Below, piece by piece: positions 17,786 through 26,864 of a DNA stretch of 64,000 nt. The notes under the pieces were generated by a model, which saw only the letters and a list, made by a program, of their open reading frames with translations, did no database searches and was not told where the DNA came from. Source of the stretch: Arthrobacter globiformis NBRC 12137 (GTDB taxonomy: Bacteria > Actinomycetota > Actinomycetes > Actinomycetales > Micrococcaceae); assembly GCF_000238915.1 (NCBI RefSeq), contig NZ_BAEG01000037.1:186001-250000 (forward strand). Reading direction: 5' to 3'. Within the stretch, counting starts at the first letter, position 1. Each line of letters starts with the position of its first letter. The position numbers were made by a program, and so were the translations under genes.

Positions 17786-18891
17786 ATGTCCAGACCGAAA
17801 ATGCCTGGCACCGCCGGCCCGGCCCGTTCAGGGCCATCGCGTCCCACCATGCGCCATGTCGCCGCACTGGCCGGCGTGGAACCAAGACGGTGTCCCGCGT
17901 TGTGAACGGGGAACCGAACGTCTCCGCGGCGACCATTGAACGCGTCCGTCAGGCGATAGAGCGGTTGCGCTACCAGCCCAATCCGGACGCCGCGAACCTC
18001 AAACGGGCAAACGGCAGGACACTGACGCTCGGGTTTCTGGTGGAAAACTTGGCCGATCCGTTCTCGGCTGCGGTTCTCCGGGCAATAGAGGAAGAGGCAT
18101 GGGACCGGAAGACTGCCGTCATTTCGGCCAGCCATGGTTGCGACCCCGAAAGGGAGCTGCAAATCATCAACAACTTCCTGGGCCGCCGTGTCGACGGGAT
18201 CATCCTGGGACCAGCCAAGGGAAGGCACTCATTCCGCGCCCTGGAGGCGGCCCAGGGCACGTCGCTCGTCTTCTTGGGCGCACTGCCCATGGGAGTGCCT
18301 GCAGACGCGGTGACCACGGACAACGCTGCCGGCGCTGGGCAGGCCGCGGACCATCTCCTCGGACTCGGCCACCGCCGGATCGCGTACTGCGGCGCCGTCC
18401 CCGCAAGCGCAGGTGATGTCGCCGCCGGGGAACGGTACCGCGGATTCATGGCGAAACTCGGCCAAGCGGGCATCACATCCAGCGACATACCCGTTCTCCA
18501 GAACCTGCGGGACGCTGAAAGTGCTCGACACGAGATTGCCCGGCTCATCCGGAGCGGTCCCCGGCCCACAGCGATCTTCACCGCCGGTTCGGCAGGAACC
18601 GCCGGGGCGATCAAAGCGTTACGCGAGAACGGCATGAACAACTCAATCGCCGTCGTCGGGTTTGACGACTTTCCTCATGCTGACCTGGCTGACCCTGGAA
18701 TTACAGTCATCGCCCAGGACGCGGAAGGAATCGGGCGGATCGCGGCAGAAAGGTTGTTTGCACGGATGGACGGCTTCTCCGGGGAACCCGCAACGCACCT
18801 CATTCCGGCAACGCTGAAAGAGCGTGGCAGCGGGGAAATCCGTCCGCGGTCTGCAAGCAGGCGACCATCCGTTTCGGCAGGCATAAGCTAG
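17786..18891 (+). pseudogene. LacI-family regulator with a frameshift inside the DNA-binding domain
   Basis: Starting at the ATG at 17786 (8 bases after the mannitol dehydrogenase stop), the frame reads a LacI head (PTMRHVAALAGV), then hits a stop about 35 codons in. The next frame carries the rest from TKTVSRVVNGEPNVSAATIE through a complete effector domain (LGFLVENLADPFSAAVLRAI ... VVGFDDFPHADLADPGITVI). Restoring one G in the GTGGAACC stretch near 17876-17882 would rejoin them as AGVGTKTVSRVVN, the normal LacI pattern. So either the gene is a recent pseudogene, a programmed shift occurs, or the base is a sequencing error. It would have been the LacI regulator of the polyol operon. Confidence 0.85.
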
Positions 18892-18927
18892 TACCAGAAG
18901 GTTGCTTCCAGCACCGGAGAGTTCATC

Positions 18928-19251
18928 GTGGACACTGAAACCGCCAATGTGATCGGTCATGACGTCACCACCATCTCCTGCGTGTGCGGCAACACCGTCA
19001 GCCAGGCCGTATTGATACAGGCCAATTCACAAGGCGTCCCCGTTTACGCCGGAGGAAGCACCTCCGTTCCCGCGGAGCTGGCGGAATGGCCTGCGGATGA
19101 GGACCTCTACACCCTCTGTCCCTCATGCGGCCGCGTGTACCGTGACTTGATAGTCGAAGAGACCGGGACCGCACCCGTTGCTTTCCGGGTGGACGTCACC
19201 TCCGGCCCAATCGCCGAGGCTATCCGGGCCCACTGGGACCTCAGCACGTAG
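18928..19251 (+). CDS. Small zinc-ribbon-like hypothetical protein
   Basis: 107 aa, GTG start with GGAGAG upstream. Two cysteine pairs, C18-x-C20 (SCVCGN) and C64-x2-C67 (LCPSCGRVY), could bind one metal ion, with a beta-rich insert between. The rest is acidic with no signal or membrane segment. I do not recognise a named family. It follows the frameshifted lacI gene by 36 bases and may be co-transcribed. A role is not evident. Confidence 0.65.
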   Translation: MDTETANVIGHDVTTISCVCGNTVSQAVLIQANSQGVPVYAGGSTSVPAELAEWPADEDLYTLCPSCGRVYRDLIVEETGTAPVAFRVDVTSGPIAEAIRAHWDLST

Positions 19252-19475
19252 GCCGGGCGGGGACTGCTCGCCCTGCCGCCTTTTGAGAGTTGGGTTCCGT
19301 ACGGTTCCTTCACTGCTGAAAGAACCGCTGACGCAAATAGTCGATATTCCGGCGGCCGTCGACATACGGTGGGCTAAGCGGACAAATGTGAATACTCTCA
19401 AGGCGCCGGGGTACGGGAAGACTGAAGAACACCCCGGGAGGTGCCACGCAGGAACCACCGATAAAGGAGCAATCT
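19252..19475. other. Intergenic region before the GH13 gene
   Basis: 224 bases with no gene seen. GC-rich partial hairpins just after the zinc-ribbon gene (about 19255-19280) run into TTTTG and could terminate it. The octamer TTGAGAGT at 19283-19290 is repeated in inverted form at 19394-19401. The distal part presumably holds the promoter for the GH13 gene; no convincing -35/-10 pair was found. Confidence 0.3.
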
Positions 19476-21863
19476 GTGCGGGAAGCAAGCTTCAACAAGA
19501 GCGTTTCAGTAGCCGACGATTTGGCCGCCGAGCCTGACGGGCTCGATGCGGCCCCGGCTCATACGGCGGCCGCGGAAGCGGCCGAAGCGCCGGAAGCAGC
19601 GGAAGCCTCGGCAGCCGAAGTGCCCCCGGCTGACTCAGTGACCGAAGCACCGGAAGCGCCCGAAGCAACCGAAGCGGCTGACATCACCTATGACGAGCAG
19701 TTCTATCCGGCCCGTCCCAAGGCGCTCAGGCCGATCGCCCGCCGTCGCCAGTTCTTTGCCGACCGGCCCTCGCTCGAGTTCGACGGGCGCAACGCCGCTT
19801 ATGTCGAGTGGCTGCGGAACCAGGCGATGCTTGGGGACGCGAACGTGATGGCGCGGCAGCTCTCCGGTCAGGCCAGCATGTGGCAGAACTCCTATGCCCA
19901 TCCGAACCCCCGGGCCGCCGTGGAACGCGCGCCCGTCTGGTTCACCGCCTACCCGCTGTCCTTCATCACCCGCCCGGGCCAGTCCTTCCTCTCCGCCCTG
20001 GGTGATCCTGAACTGTGGGACGCCTTCCGGGAGATCGGGATCCGGGGCCTGCACACCGGTCCCGTCAAGCTCGCCGGCGGCATTCGGGGGTGGTCCCAGA
20101 CGCCGAGCGTGGACGGGCACTTCGACCGCATCAGCATGGCGATCGACCCGGTGTTTGGCACCGAGGACGAATTCCGCAAGATGTGCGAGGTCGCCGCCGA
20201 CCATGACGGCACCGTGATCGATGACATCGTTCCCGGCCACACGGGCAAGGGTGCCGACTTCCGTCTGGCCGAGATGAACTTCCGGGACTACCCCGGCATC
20301 TATCACATGATCGACATCCCGGAAGAGGACTGGCACCTGCTGCCGGACGTTCCTGACGGCGAAGATTCGGTAAACATCAGCCCCGACGCCGAACAGGCAC
20401 TGCAGAAGGCCGGGTACATCATCGGCAGGCTGCAGCGGGTGATCTTTTACGAGCCTGGCGTGAAGGAGACGAACTGGAGCGCCACGCGGCCCATCGTGGA
20501 CACGGCCGGGAAAACCCGGCGCTGGGTCTATCTGCACTACTTCAAGGCCGGACAGCCGTCCATCAACTGGCTGGACCCCACCTTTGCCGGGATGCGACTG
20601 GTGGTCGGGGACGCCCTGCACTCACTGCTCGACCTCGGCACCGGCGCCCTGCGGCTGGACGCGAACGGGTTCCTGGGTGTTGAGAAAAGCGCCGAGGAGC
20701 AGCCGGGCTGGTCGGAGGGGCATCCGCTGTCCGAGGCCGCAAACCAGCTGATCGGATCCATGATCCGCAAGGTGGGCGGGTTCTCGTTCCAGGAACTCAA
20801 CCTGACCATCGACGACATCAAGGCCACCTCGGAGGCCGGTCCGGATCTTTCCTACGACTTCGTGACCAGGCCGGCATACCATTACGCCCTGGTGACGGCC
20901 GACACCGAATTCCTGCGCCTGACACTGCGGCTCGCCATGGAAATCGGCGTCGACCAGGCATCACTGGTCCACGCCCTCCAGAACCACGACGAACTGACCT
21001 ACGAGCTGGTCCATTTCGCCGCCGGCCACAAGGATGACGTGTTCGAACTCAACGGCCAGGAACTTACCGGGGCCGAAGTCGCCGAGCACGTCCAGCAGAC
21101 CCTGCGGGAACGGCTGACGGGGCCGGACACTCCGTACAACGCCCTGTTCACCACCAACGGCATCGCCTGCACCACGGCCAGCTTCATCATGGCCGCCCTG
21201 GGCATCCAGGACCCGGAGAACCTCTCCGACGAACAGCAGGCCCAGGTCCTGGACGTCCACATCCTGCTGTCCATGTACAACGCCCTGCAGCCGGGTGTCT
21301 TTGCCCTGTCCGGCTGGGACCTCACCGGCGTCGCCGCCCTGGACCGCCACAAGGTGCGGGAACTCACCGCGCAGGGAGATACCCGCTGGATCAACCGCGG
21401 CGCCCACGACATCATGGGCACCAGCCCCGAGGCGGAGGCCTCCTCCGCCGGCATGCCCCGTGCCCGCAGCCTCTACGGCCCGTTGCCAGACCAGCTCAAG
21501 GACCCGTCATCCTACGCCCGGCGCCTGCAGAAGATCCTTGCCGTGCGGGAACAGAGCGGTATCGCCACCAGCACCCTGCTGGACGTGCCGGACGTTTCCC
21601 ACCGCGGGCTGCTGGTCATGGTCAACAGGCTGGGCAGCGGGGACCTGCAGGCGACTGTGCTCAACTTCTCCGGCCAGGACATCGCGGGCAGCATCCAGTC
21701 CACGCACCTGGTTCCCGGCAGCAGCGTCCATGACCTCTTCAGCGGCGAGGCCGTTGGGCAGGTCGACGACCTGCACAGCTTCTTCCTGGAACTGGGTGCC
21801 TACCAGGGCACGGCGCTGCTCCTGAAGGAGGGCGCGAAGGAGGACGACGGCGACGCCGAGTGA
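19476..21863 (+). CDS. GH13 alpha-amylase-superfamily enzyme (trehalose-synthase-like)
   Basis: 795 aa, GTG start with AAAGGAG 6 bases upstream. Residues 1-70 are an Ala/Glu/Pro-rich low-complexity tail. The GH13 core then shows the four conserved regions: DDIVPGH (about residue 248), [10 protein letters not shown] with the nucleophile Asp (about 394), FSFQELN with the acid/base Glu (about 439) and LQNHDE (about 503), so it is probably active. The C-terminal beta domain follows ([12 protein letters not shown]). Region I has PGH rather than the usual NH, as in some trehalose-synthase or sucrose-acting relatives. No secretion signal is present, so it acts in the cytoplasm. Maltose/trehalose interconversion is the best guess, but other glucosyl transfer is possible. 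Confidence 0.75.
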   Translation: MREASFNKSVSVADDLAAEPDGLDAAPAHTAAAEAAEAPEAAEASAAEVPPADSVTEAPEAPEATEAADITYDEQFYPARPKALRPIARRRQFFADRPSLEFDGRNAAYVEWLRNQAMLGDANVMARQLSGQASMWQNSYAHPNPRAAVERAPVWFTAYPLSFITRPGQSFLSALGDPELWDAFREIGIRGLHTGPVKLAGGIRGWSQTPSVDGHFDRISMAIDPVFGTEDEFRKMCEVAADHDGTVIDDIVPGHTGKGADFRLAEMNFRDYPGIYHMIDIPEEDWHLLPDVPDGEDSVNISPDAEQALQKAGYIIGRLQRVIFYEPGVKETNWSATRPIVDTAGKTRRWVYLHYFKAGQPSINWLDPTFAGMRLVVGDALHSLLDLGTGALRLDANGFLGVEKSAEEQPGWSEGHPLSEAANQLIGSMIRKVGGFSFQELNLTIDDIKATSEAGPDLSYDFVTRPAYHYALVTADTEFLRLTLRLAMEIGVDQASLVHALQNHDELTYELVHFAAGHKDDVFELNGQELTGAEVAEHVQQTLRERLTGPDTPYNALFTTNGIACTTASFIMAALGIQDPENLSDEQQAQVLDVHILLSMYNALQPGVFALSGWDLTGVAALDRHKVRELTAQGDTRWINRGAHDIMGTSPEAEASSAGMPRARSLYGPLPDQLKDPSSYARRLQKILAVREQSGIATSTLLDVPDVSHRGLLVMVNRLGSGDLQATVLNFSGQDIAGSIQSTHLVPGSSVHDLFSGEAVGQVDDLHSFFLELGAYQGTALLLKEGAKEDDGDAE

Positions 21864-21870
21864 GCGGGCC

Positions 21871-21887
21871 CGGCACCTACGGTGCCG
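21871..21887. terminator. Hairpin between convergent GH13 and lacI genes
   Basis: Perfect 7-bp stem CGGCACC/GGTGCCG with a 3-base loop, within a larger GC-rich fold, spanning the 13-bp gap and the lacI 3' end. It may act in both directions; there is no T-run. Confidence 0.35.
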
Positions 21888-22959
21888 GCACCGCCACGGG
21901 CACCGGGCCCACCGAGCCGCGCCGCACCAGCGCGGCCTGGAACTCCGGTGCCGGCGCCACCGGCGGGCGGCCCTCGATCTGCCTGATCAGGGCGCTCGCC
22001 GCCGCCGCGCCCATTTCGTAGACGGGCTGCGCCACCACCGTCAGGGGTGGCGTGGTCAGGCGGGTCCAGGCGAAGTCGTCGTACATCAGGAACGACACGT
22101 CGTCGGGAATTCGGAGTCTCATCTCCTGGATGGCTTCCACCACGCTGAGGGCAATCAGGCCGTCGGAAGCCACGACGGCGGTGGCCGGGTCAGCGCCCAG
22201 CAGCACCTCCCGCGTGAGGCTCCGGATAGAGCCGGCATCGCCGGCGTTGAGCCGCACAAGGTCCTCAGGGAACTCGCACCCCGCGTCTGCAAAGGCCCGG
22301 CGCATCCCCTCAATGCGGTCCGAGATCTGCGACGAATCCAGCCGCATCTCCACGGAATACCCGGCGTCGGTCCGCAGTGTCGAGATGAAGGCGACCCTGC
22401 GGTGCCCGGCGTCCAGGAGGTACCGGGTCGATTCGTAAGAGATGGCGGCCATGTCGACGGCGACGGTCTCCACCGCGAGGCGGTCGGCCGAGCGGTCCAG
22501 CAGCACCAGCGGCCGGCCCGATTCGTGGACCCGCCGCAAATGTTCCGTCTCCACCGATGAGGCCGGCGCGACGATCAGGCCGTCGACCCGCTTGTCGAGC
22601 AGTACGCGGACGGCGTCCATTTCGGCAGCGGTGTTCTCGTCCGTGTTGATCAGGATGACGTTGAACCCGCTCTTCTTGGCCGTGTCCGTGATCCCCCTGG
22701 TGGCCAGCCCGAAATGCGGGTTTTCGATGTCGCCCACCACAACGCCGATGGTGTGCGATTTCCCCGTGTTCATGCTGCGCGCCAGCTCGTTGGGCCGGTA
22801 CTCCAGCTCTTCCGCCGCGGCGAGAACCCGCTCGCGGACGTCGTCGCTGACGGCCCCGTAGTTGCCCAAGGCGCGTGCCGCCTGGGCCTTGGACACCTGG
22901 GCAGCTTTTGCGACGTCGGCAACTGTAACGTCCCGGCGCCTTGCTCCGTCACTGCTCAT
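21877..22959 (-). CDS. LacI-family repressor of the divergent ABC/flavoenzyme operon
   Basis: 360 aa. The N-terminal HTH and hinge are VTVADVAKAAQVSKAQAARA followed by LGNYGAVSDDVRERVLAAAEELEYRPNELA. The effector domain has TIGVVVGDIENPHFGLATRG and ends with the usual TTPPLTVVAQPVYEMG. Note SKAQAARAL instead of the common S.xTVSRVL, an unusual recognition helix that may correspond to the unusual operator. ATG 22959 is chosen for its GGAAAGGTG ribosome site. Two tandem near-palindromes (23025-23063) lie between this gene and the operon at 23137, its probable operator. Confidence 0.92.
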   Translation of the reverse strand: MSSDGARRRDVTVADVAKAAQVSKAQAARALGNYGAVSDDVRERVLAAAEELEYRPNELARSMNTGKSHTIGVVVGDIENPHFGLATRGITDTAKKSGFNVILINTDENTAAEMDAVRVLLDKRVDGLIVAPASSVETEHLRRVHESGRPLVLLDRSADRLAVETVAVDMAAISYESTRYLLDAGHRRVAFISTLRTDAGYSVEMRLDSSQISDRIEGMRRAFADAGCEFPEDLVRLNAGDAGSIRSLTREVLLGADPATAVVASDGLIALSVVEAIQEMRLRIPDDVSFLMYDDFAWTRLTTPPLTVVAQPVYEMGAAAASALIRQIEGRPPVAPAPEFQAALVRRGSVGPVPVAVPAP

Positions 22960-22981
22960 GTTCACCTTTCCGAGGGGGCTG

Positions 22982-23010
22982 TTGACGCGGCCTGTGAGTT
23001 CCGCTACATT
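22982..23010 (+). promoter_or_regulatory. Sigma-70-type promoter of the ABC/flavoenzyme operon
   Basis: TTGACG (22982-22987), a 17-base spacer, and TACATT (23005-23010). The predicted start near 23017 lies a few bases before the tandem operator, giving a 5' leader of about 120 bases. Confidence 0.6.
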
Positions 23011-23024
23011 TCTAGCAATCGATG

Positions 23025-23063
23025 TGAGTCCGGTCTCAATCGTAGGGACTGAGACCGGACTCA
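23025..23063. promoter_or_regulatory. Tandem LacI-type operator
   Basis: TGAGTCCGGTCTCA (23025-23038) and its exact reverse complement TGAGACCGGACTCA (23050-23063) are separated by 11 bases. Each 14-mer is itself a palindrome around CCGG except for one base pair, so the element reads as two LacI-type sites 25 bp apart centre to centre. It lies just downstream of the predicted transcription start, so a bound repressor would block elongation or initiation. Confidence 0.8.
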
Positions 23064-23136
23064 GCAAGAGCTTCATCGACCAAATCCTTCGGCGGCCCTG
23101 ACAGCACCGCTTTCCCTCCCACGATTGGACAACGCT

Positions 23137-24003
23137 GTGATCAAACTGAACTTCCGCCCGGCAGCAGTGGCTGCGGCAGCCCTGGCGGCCATCCTCGCCC
23201 TGTCCGGCTGCGGCGGGTCATCCTCCGCCACCTCCAGCCCGGCCGAGAACCCGTACGGACTGATCGAACCGGGCACCATCCGGGTGGCCAGCCTGGGCGA
23301 CTCAAAGCCGTACACCTTCACGGACGCGCAGGGTAACTTCACCGGCTTCGACGTCGAACTGTTCAAGGACGTGGCCCACCGCGCCGGCGTAGACAAAGTA
23401 GTCTTCACCGGTCAGGACTTCTCCGGGCTGCTCGCCGCCGTGGCCAACGGCCAGTTCGACGTCGGTGTGGCCGCCATCGGCATCACCGACAAGCGCAAGG
23501 AAACCGTCGACTTCTCCAACGGCTACCTTGCCGGCTACCTGACGGTCATCACCACCAACGCCTCGGGCATCAAGGACGTGGACGGCCTCAACGGAAAGCG
23601 GCTGGGCGTGGTCCAGGGAACGCTCCAGGAGGCCTACGCGGTCAAGAACTTCACCTCCGCCAGCCTGGTGCGCTTCCCGGACAACAACACCGCGATCGCC
23701 GCCGTCAACAGCGGCTCCGTGGACGCCCACTTCCTTGACTACGAAGCTGCCAAGGCGTACCAGGAGCAGTACGGCCTGATCAGTGCGGCTGACATCCCCT
23801 CCTTTGACGCCCCTGCGGGCTTCGCCATCGCCAAGGACAAGCCCGCCTTCAAGGAAGCCCTGAACAAGGGTCTGGCCGAGGCGATGGAAGACGGCACGTG
23901 GAAGAAGCTCTACCAGAAGTGGTTCCCGGGCTCCCCGATGCCTGAGCAGTACCTGCCCAAGGCCGAGCAGACCGCCACCCCGGCCCCGACCGCAAACAAG
24001 TAA
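23137..24003 (+). CDS. Polar amino acid-type ABC substrate-binding lipoprotein
   Basis: 288 aa, family 3 solute-binding protein. The signal peptide ends in the lipobox LALSGC. Family segments are [55 protein letters not shown] and [20 protein letters not shown]. It lacks the broad amino-acid-binding Arg context typical of general amino acid binders as far as I can judge. The GTG at 23137 is preferred over TTG at 23125, which has no ribosome site. Control by a LacI-type (sugar-type) repressor and the neighbouring oxidases suggest a sugar-amine or fructosyl amino acid ligand (inference). Confidence 0.88.
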   Translation: MIKLNFRPAAVAAAALAAILALSGCGGSSSATSSPAENPYGLIEPGTIRVASLGDSKPYTFTDAQGNFTGFDVELFKDVAHRAGVDKVVFTGQDFSGLLAAVANGQFDVGVAAIGITDKRKETVDFSNGYLAGYLTVITTNASGIKDVDGLNGKRLGVVQGTLQEAYAVKNFTSASLVRFPDNNTAIAAVNSGSVDAHFLDYEAAKAYQEQYGLISAADIPSFDAPAGFAIAKDKPAFKEALNKGLAEAMEDGTWKKLYQKWFPGSPMPEQYLPKAEQTATPAPTANK

Positions 24004-24009
24004 GCGGCA

Positions 24010-24082
24010 GCCGGACGGCCCAGTGCCGTTCCCGCCGGGCGGCCCGCACGCCGGCCGCCCGGCACAGGGACACCCGTCCGGC
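24010..24082 (+). other. Nested double hairpin between binding protein and permease
   Basis: The outer stem is 9 bp (GCCGGACGG at 24010-24018 with 24074-24082); the inner stem is a perfect 11 bp (24034-24044 with 24053-24063) with an 8-base loop. It sits just after the binding-protein stop and is followed by an A-rich leader with no T-run. Probably an mRNA-stabilising or partial-termination element that sets subunit ratios. Confidence 0.6.
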
Positions 24083-24119
24083 ACTCGAATAAAAAACAAC
24101 TAACGTCTGAGAGCAATCA

Positions 24120-24908
24120 ATGGACTGGCTCAACATCATCGGCCGCACCTTCTTCGACTTCGAAGCAATGCTTGAGGTGCTGCCCCAACTTCTCGGGGTT
24201 GGCCTTCTCAACACACTGATCATCTCCGTCGCCGCCACCATCCTTGGCGTGGTGCTGGGCATGGTGGTGGCGGTCATGGGCATCTCGCGGTCCCGGTGGC
24301 TGCGCATCCCGGCCCGGATCTACACAGACCTCTTCCGCGGCCTGCCGGCCATCCTCACGATCCTCCTGATCGGCCAGGGCTTCGCGCGCTTCAGCCAGTC
24401 AGTCTTCGGGCCCTCACCGTACCCGCTGGGAATTATCGCGCTGAGCCTCATCGCCAGCGCCTACATCGGCGAAATCTTCCGCGCCGGCATCCTCAGCGTG
24501 GACAAGGGCCAGGGCGAAGCGTGCCGCGCCCTGGGCATGAGCTACGCGAAATCCATGGCCCTGGTGGTGGTCCCGCAGGGCGTCCGCCGCGTCCTGCCGG
24601 CCCTGGTGAACCAGTTCATTGCCATCGTCAAGGACTCCTCGCTGGTTTACTTCCTGGGCCTGCTGGTCAGCGAACGCGAACTCTTCCGGGTGGGTCAGGA
24701 TGCCGCCGTGCTGTCCGGAAACCTCTCGCCCCTGGTGATGGCCGGCATCTTCTACCTGGTGATCACGGTGCCTCTGACGCACCTGGTCAATTACTTCGAC
24801 AACAGGTTCCGCACTGGACGCCGCCGGCCCACTCCGCCCACGAGCGGCCTGAAGGAAGTCACGGAACTCGACGCGGCCTCGCCACTCACCACCGGGAGCA
24901 ACACATGA
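24120..24908 (+). CDS. Polar amino acid-type ABC permease (HisM/GlnP-like)
   Basis: 262 aa, about five hydrophobic segments. The family EAA loop is recognisable as GEACRALGMSYAKSMALVVV, followed by PQGVRRVLPALVNQFIAIVKDSSLVYFLG. It has the N-terminal LLGVGLLNTLIISVAATILG. A single permease gene implies a homodimeric channel. GAGAG lies upstream of the ATG. The stop overlaps the ATPase start (24905-24908), so the two are coupled. Confidence 0.9.
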   Translation: MDWLNIIGRTFFDFEAMLEVLPQLLGVGLLNTLIISVAATILGVVLGMVVAVMGISRSRWLRIPARIYTDLFRGLPAILTILLIGQGFARFSQSVFGPSPYPLGIIALSLIASAYIGEIFRAGILSVDKGQGEACRALGMSYAKSMALVVVPQGVRRVLPALVNQFIAIVKDSSLVYFLGLLVSERELFRVGQDAAVLSGNLSPLVMAGIFYLVITVPLTHLVNYFDNRFRTGRRRPTPPTSGLKEVTELDAASPLTTGSNT

Positions 24909-25711
24909 ACCTCACTAGCGCCAGCGCCAGCAAAACGACCCCAAACAAGATGCCCGCCCACAAAGCCCAGGACATCGAGACGTTCCACGGCTCCAGCCTG
25001 GAACTGCGGAACCTGACCATGGCCTACGGGGACATCGAGGTCCTTCGGAACGTCAGCCTCACGGTAGCCCCGGGCACCACCACCTGCATCATCGGGCCCT
25101 CGGGCTCGGGCAAGTCCACGCTGCTGCGGGGCGTCAACCGGCTGCACGAACCCAAGAGCGGCGACGTGCTGCTGGCCGGTGAAAGCGCCCTGCAGGTCAA
25201 GCCGGACACCCTGCGCCGCCGGATCGGCATGGTGTTCCAGCACTTCAACCTCTTCCCTGACCACACCGCACTCGAGAACGTGGCACTTGCCCTCTGGAGC
25301 GTCAAGGGCATGCCCAAGGCCGAGGCCATGGACCGTGCGCGCCGCCGGCTGGCGGAAGTGGGCCTGGCCGAGCGGGCCGACCACCGCCCCCGAGACCTCT
25401 CCGGGGGCCAGCAGCAGCGCGTGGCGATCGCCCGGGCGCTGGCCATGGAACCGGAGGTGATGCTGTTCGACGAAGCCACCAGCGCCCTGGACCCGGAACT
25501 GGTCAAAGGCGTCCTGAACCTGATGGCAGGACTCGGCCGGCGCGGCATGACCATGCTGGTGGTCACGCACGAGATGGGCTTCGCCCGCAAGGTCGCGGAC
25601 CAGGTGGTCTTCATGGACGAGGGCGAAGTGGTGGAGGTTGGCACACCGGCCGAACTCTTCGACAACCCGCGCAGCGAACGGCTGCAGCGCTTCCTCTCGG
25701 AGGTGCTGTGA
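24905..25711 (+). CDS. Polar amino acid-type ABC ATPase (GlnQ-like)
   Basis: 268 aa. Walker A GPSGSGKST, Q-loop FQHFNLFPDHTALENV, signature LSGGQQQRVAIARAL, Walker B VMLFDEATSALDPEL and switch His VVTHEMGFARKVAD are all intact. Residues 1-35 form an extra Ser/Thr/Lys tail before the usual domain start. The ATG at 24905 overlaps the permease stop. It powers uptake through the preceding permease. Confidence 0.93.
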   Translation: MNLTSASASKTTPNKMPAHKAQDIETFHGSSLELRNLTMAYGDIEVLRNVSLTVAPGTTTCIIGPSGSGKSTLLRGVNRLHEPKSGDVLLAGESALQVKPDTLRRRIGMVFQHFNLFPDHTALENVALALWSVKGMPKAEAMDRARRRLAEVGLAERADHRPRDLSGGQQQRVAIARALAMEPEVMLFDEATSALDPELVKGVLNLMAGLGRRGMTMLVVTHEMGFARKVADQVVFMDEGEVVEVGTPAELFDNPRSERLQRFLSEVL

Positions 25712-26754
25712 TGCGCACCCTGACAGAGGCGCCCATCCGGACCGCCGTCGTCGGCTTTGGGATCTCCGGCAAGGTCTTCCACGCGCCGCTGGTCGCAGCG
25801 GATCCGCACTATTCGCTGGACGTGATCGTGACGGCGGACCCGGCGCGGGCCGCGGAAGCGGCCAGGCTCTACCCGCAGGCACGCATCGTTTCCACGCCGG
25901 AAGCGATGTTCGCAGAGGCCGCGAACCTGGACCTCGTCATCCTGGGCACGCCGCCGCACACGCACTTCGACCTGGCGGCCGCAGCCATTGCGCACGGCCT
26001 GCACGTGGTGGTGGACAAGCCCTTCGTGCCGACGTCAGCCCAGGGGGAGGAGCTGATCGCCTTGGCGTCCGACGCCGGGGTGCAGCTCACGGTGTTCCAG
26101 AACCGCCGGTGGGACGCCGACTTCCTGACGTTGCAGAAGCTGCTTCGGGAGTCCGCCCTGGGCGAGGTGCGCACGTTCGAATCCCGGTTCGAATGGTGGC
26201 GGCCGGAGGGCTTCGGGAACTGGCGCGACACCGTTTCCCTTGCCCAGGGCGGCGGGATCCTCCACGATCTCGGCGCGCACCTGATCGACCAGGCCGTCCG
26301 GCTGTTCGGGCCGGTCGAGAAGAGCTACGGGGAGACGGCCAACCGGGGATCGGATCCGGAGGCCGCAGACACTGAGGCGTTCGTCTCTCTGCTTCACAGG
26401 TCCGGGGTCCGCAGCAGGCTATGGATGAACGGCATGGCAGCCCAGGTGGGTCCGCGCTTCCACGTCCTGGGCTCCGAATCGGGCTACACCAAGTGGGGCC
26501 TGGACGGCCAGGAACCCGCGCTCGCGGCCGGCATGACACCGTCGGATCCCGCCTATGGCGTTGATCTCCAGGAGTCTTGGGGGCTTCTTGGGGTGGATGG
26601 AGCCGCCATTCCCGTTGGCGCAGAGCGCGGCGCCTATCCCCAGTTCTATGTGCAGCTAGCCACGGCCCTGCGTGGGGAAGGCCCGCTGCCCGTCGATCCG
26701 GCCGGGCCGCTCGAAGTCCTCAAGGTCATCGAAAGCATCCACGCGCTGGCCTGA
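25711..26754 (+). CDS. Gfo/Idh/MocA-family oxidoreductase
   Basis: 347 aa, two-domain NAD(P)-dependent sugar oxidoreductase. The Rossmann motif is VVGFGISGKVFHAPLVAADP. The conserved lysine is in VVVDKPFV (the EKP-equivalent DKP), and the second domain has GGGILHDLGAHLIDQAVRLF. The ATG at 25711 (GGAGG 7 bases upstream) is preferred over a GTG at 25708. It overlaps the ATPase stop by one base, so it belongs to the operon. If the operon handles Amadori compounds, this enzyme could reduce the released glucosone; other sugar or cyclitol substrates are possible. Confidence 0.87.
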   Translation: MRTLTEAPIRTAVVGFGISGKVFHAPLVAADPHYSLDVIVTADPARAAEAARLYPQARIVSTPEAMFAEAANLDLVILGTPPHTHFDLAAAAIAHGLHVVVDKPFVPTSAQGEELIALASDAGVQLTVFQNRRWDADFLTLQKLLRESALGEVRTFESRFEWWRPEGFGNWRDTVSLAQGGGILHDLGAHLIDQAVRLFGPVEKSYGETANRGSDPEAADTEAFVSLLHRSGVRSRLWMNGMAAQVGPRFHVLGSESGYTKWGLDGQEPALAAGMTPSDPAYGVDLQESWGLLGVDGAAIPVGAERGAYPQFYVQLATALRGEGPLPVDPAGPLEVLKVIESIHALA

Positions 26755-26864
26755 CGCCCGGTCCCCACTCTTGCGGCAACCCGCCGCCCTACCTTCCCGG
26801 ACGCAGCGAATCCAAAGCCGCGTCCCCATCAACCGTGTCCAAAATCCGCAGAAAGGGAGAACTC

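Noticed and set aside
17891..18891. Shortened LacI protein starting at GTG 17891 as a functional gene
   Set aside because: It would lack the first helix of the DNA-binding domain, and the missing part is present just upstream in another frame, so a frameshift is the better explanation.
19808..20217. Alternate-frame ORFs inside the GH13 gene
   Set aside because: The GH13 frame has all catalytic regions in order; the others are Pro/Arg-rich shadows.
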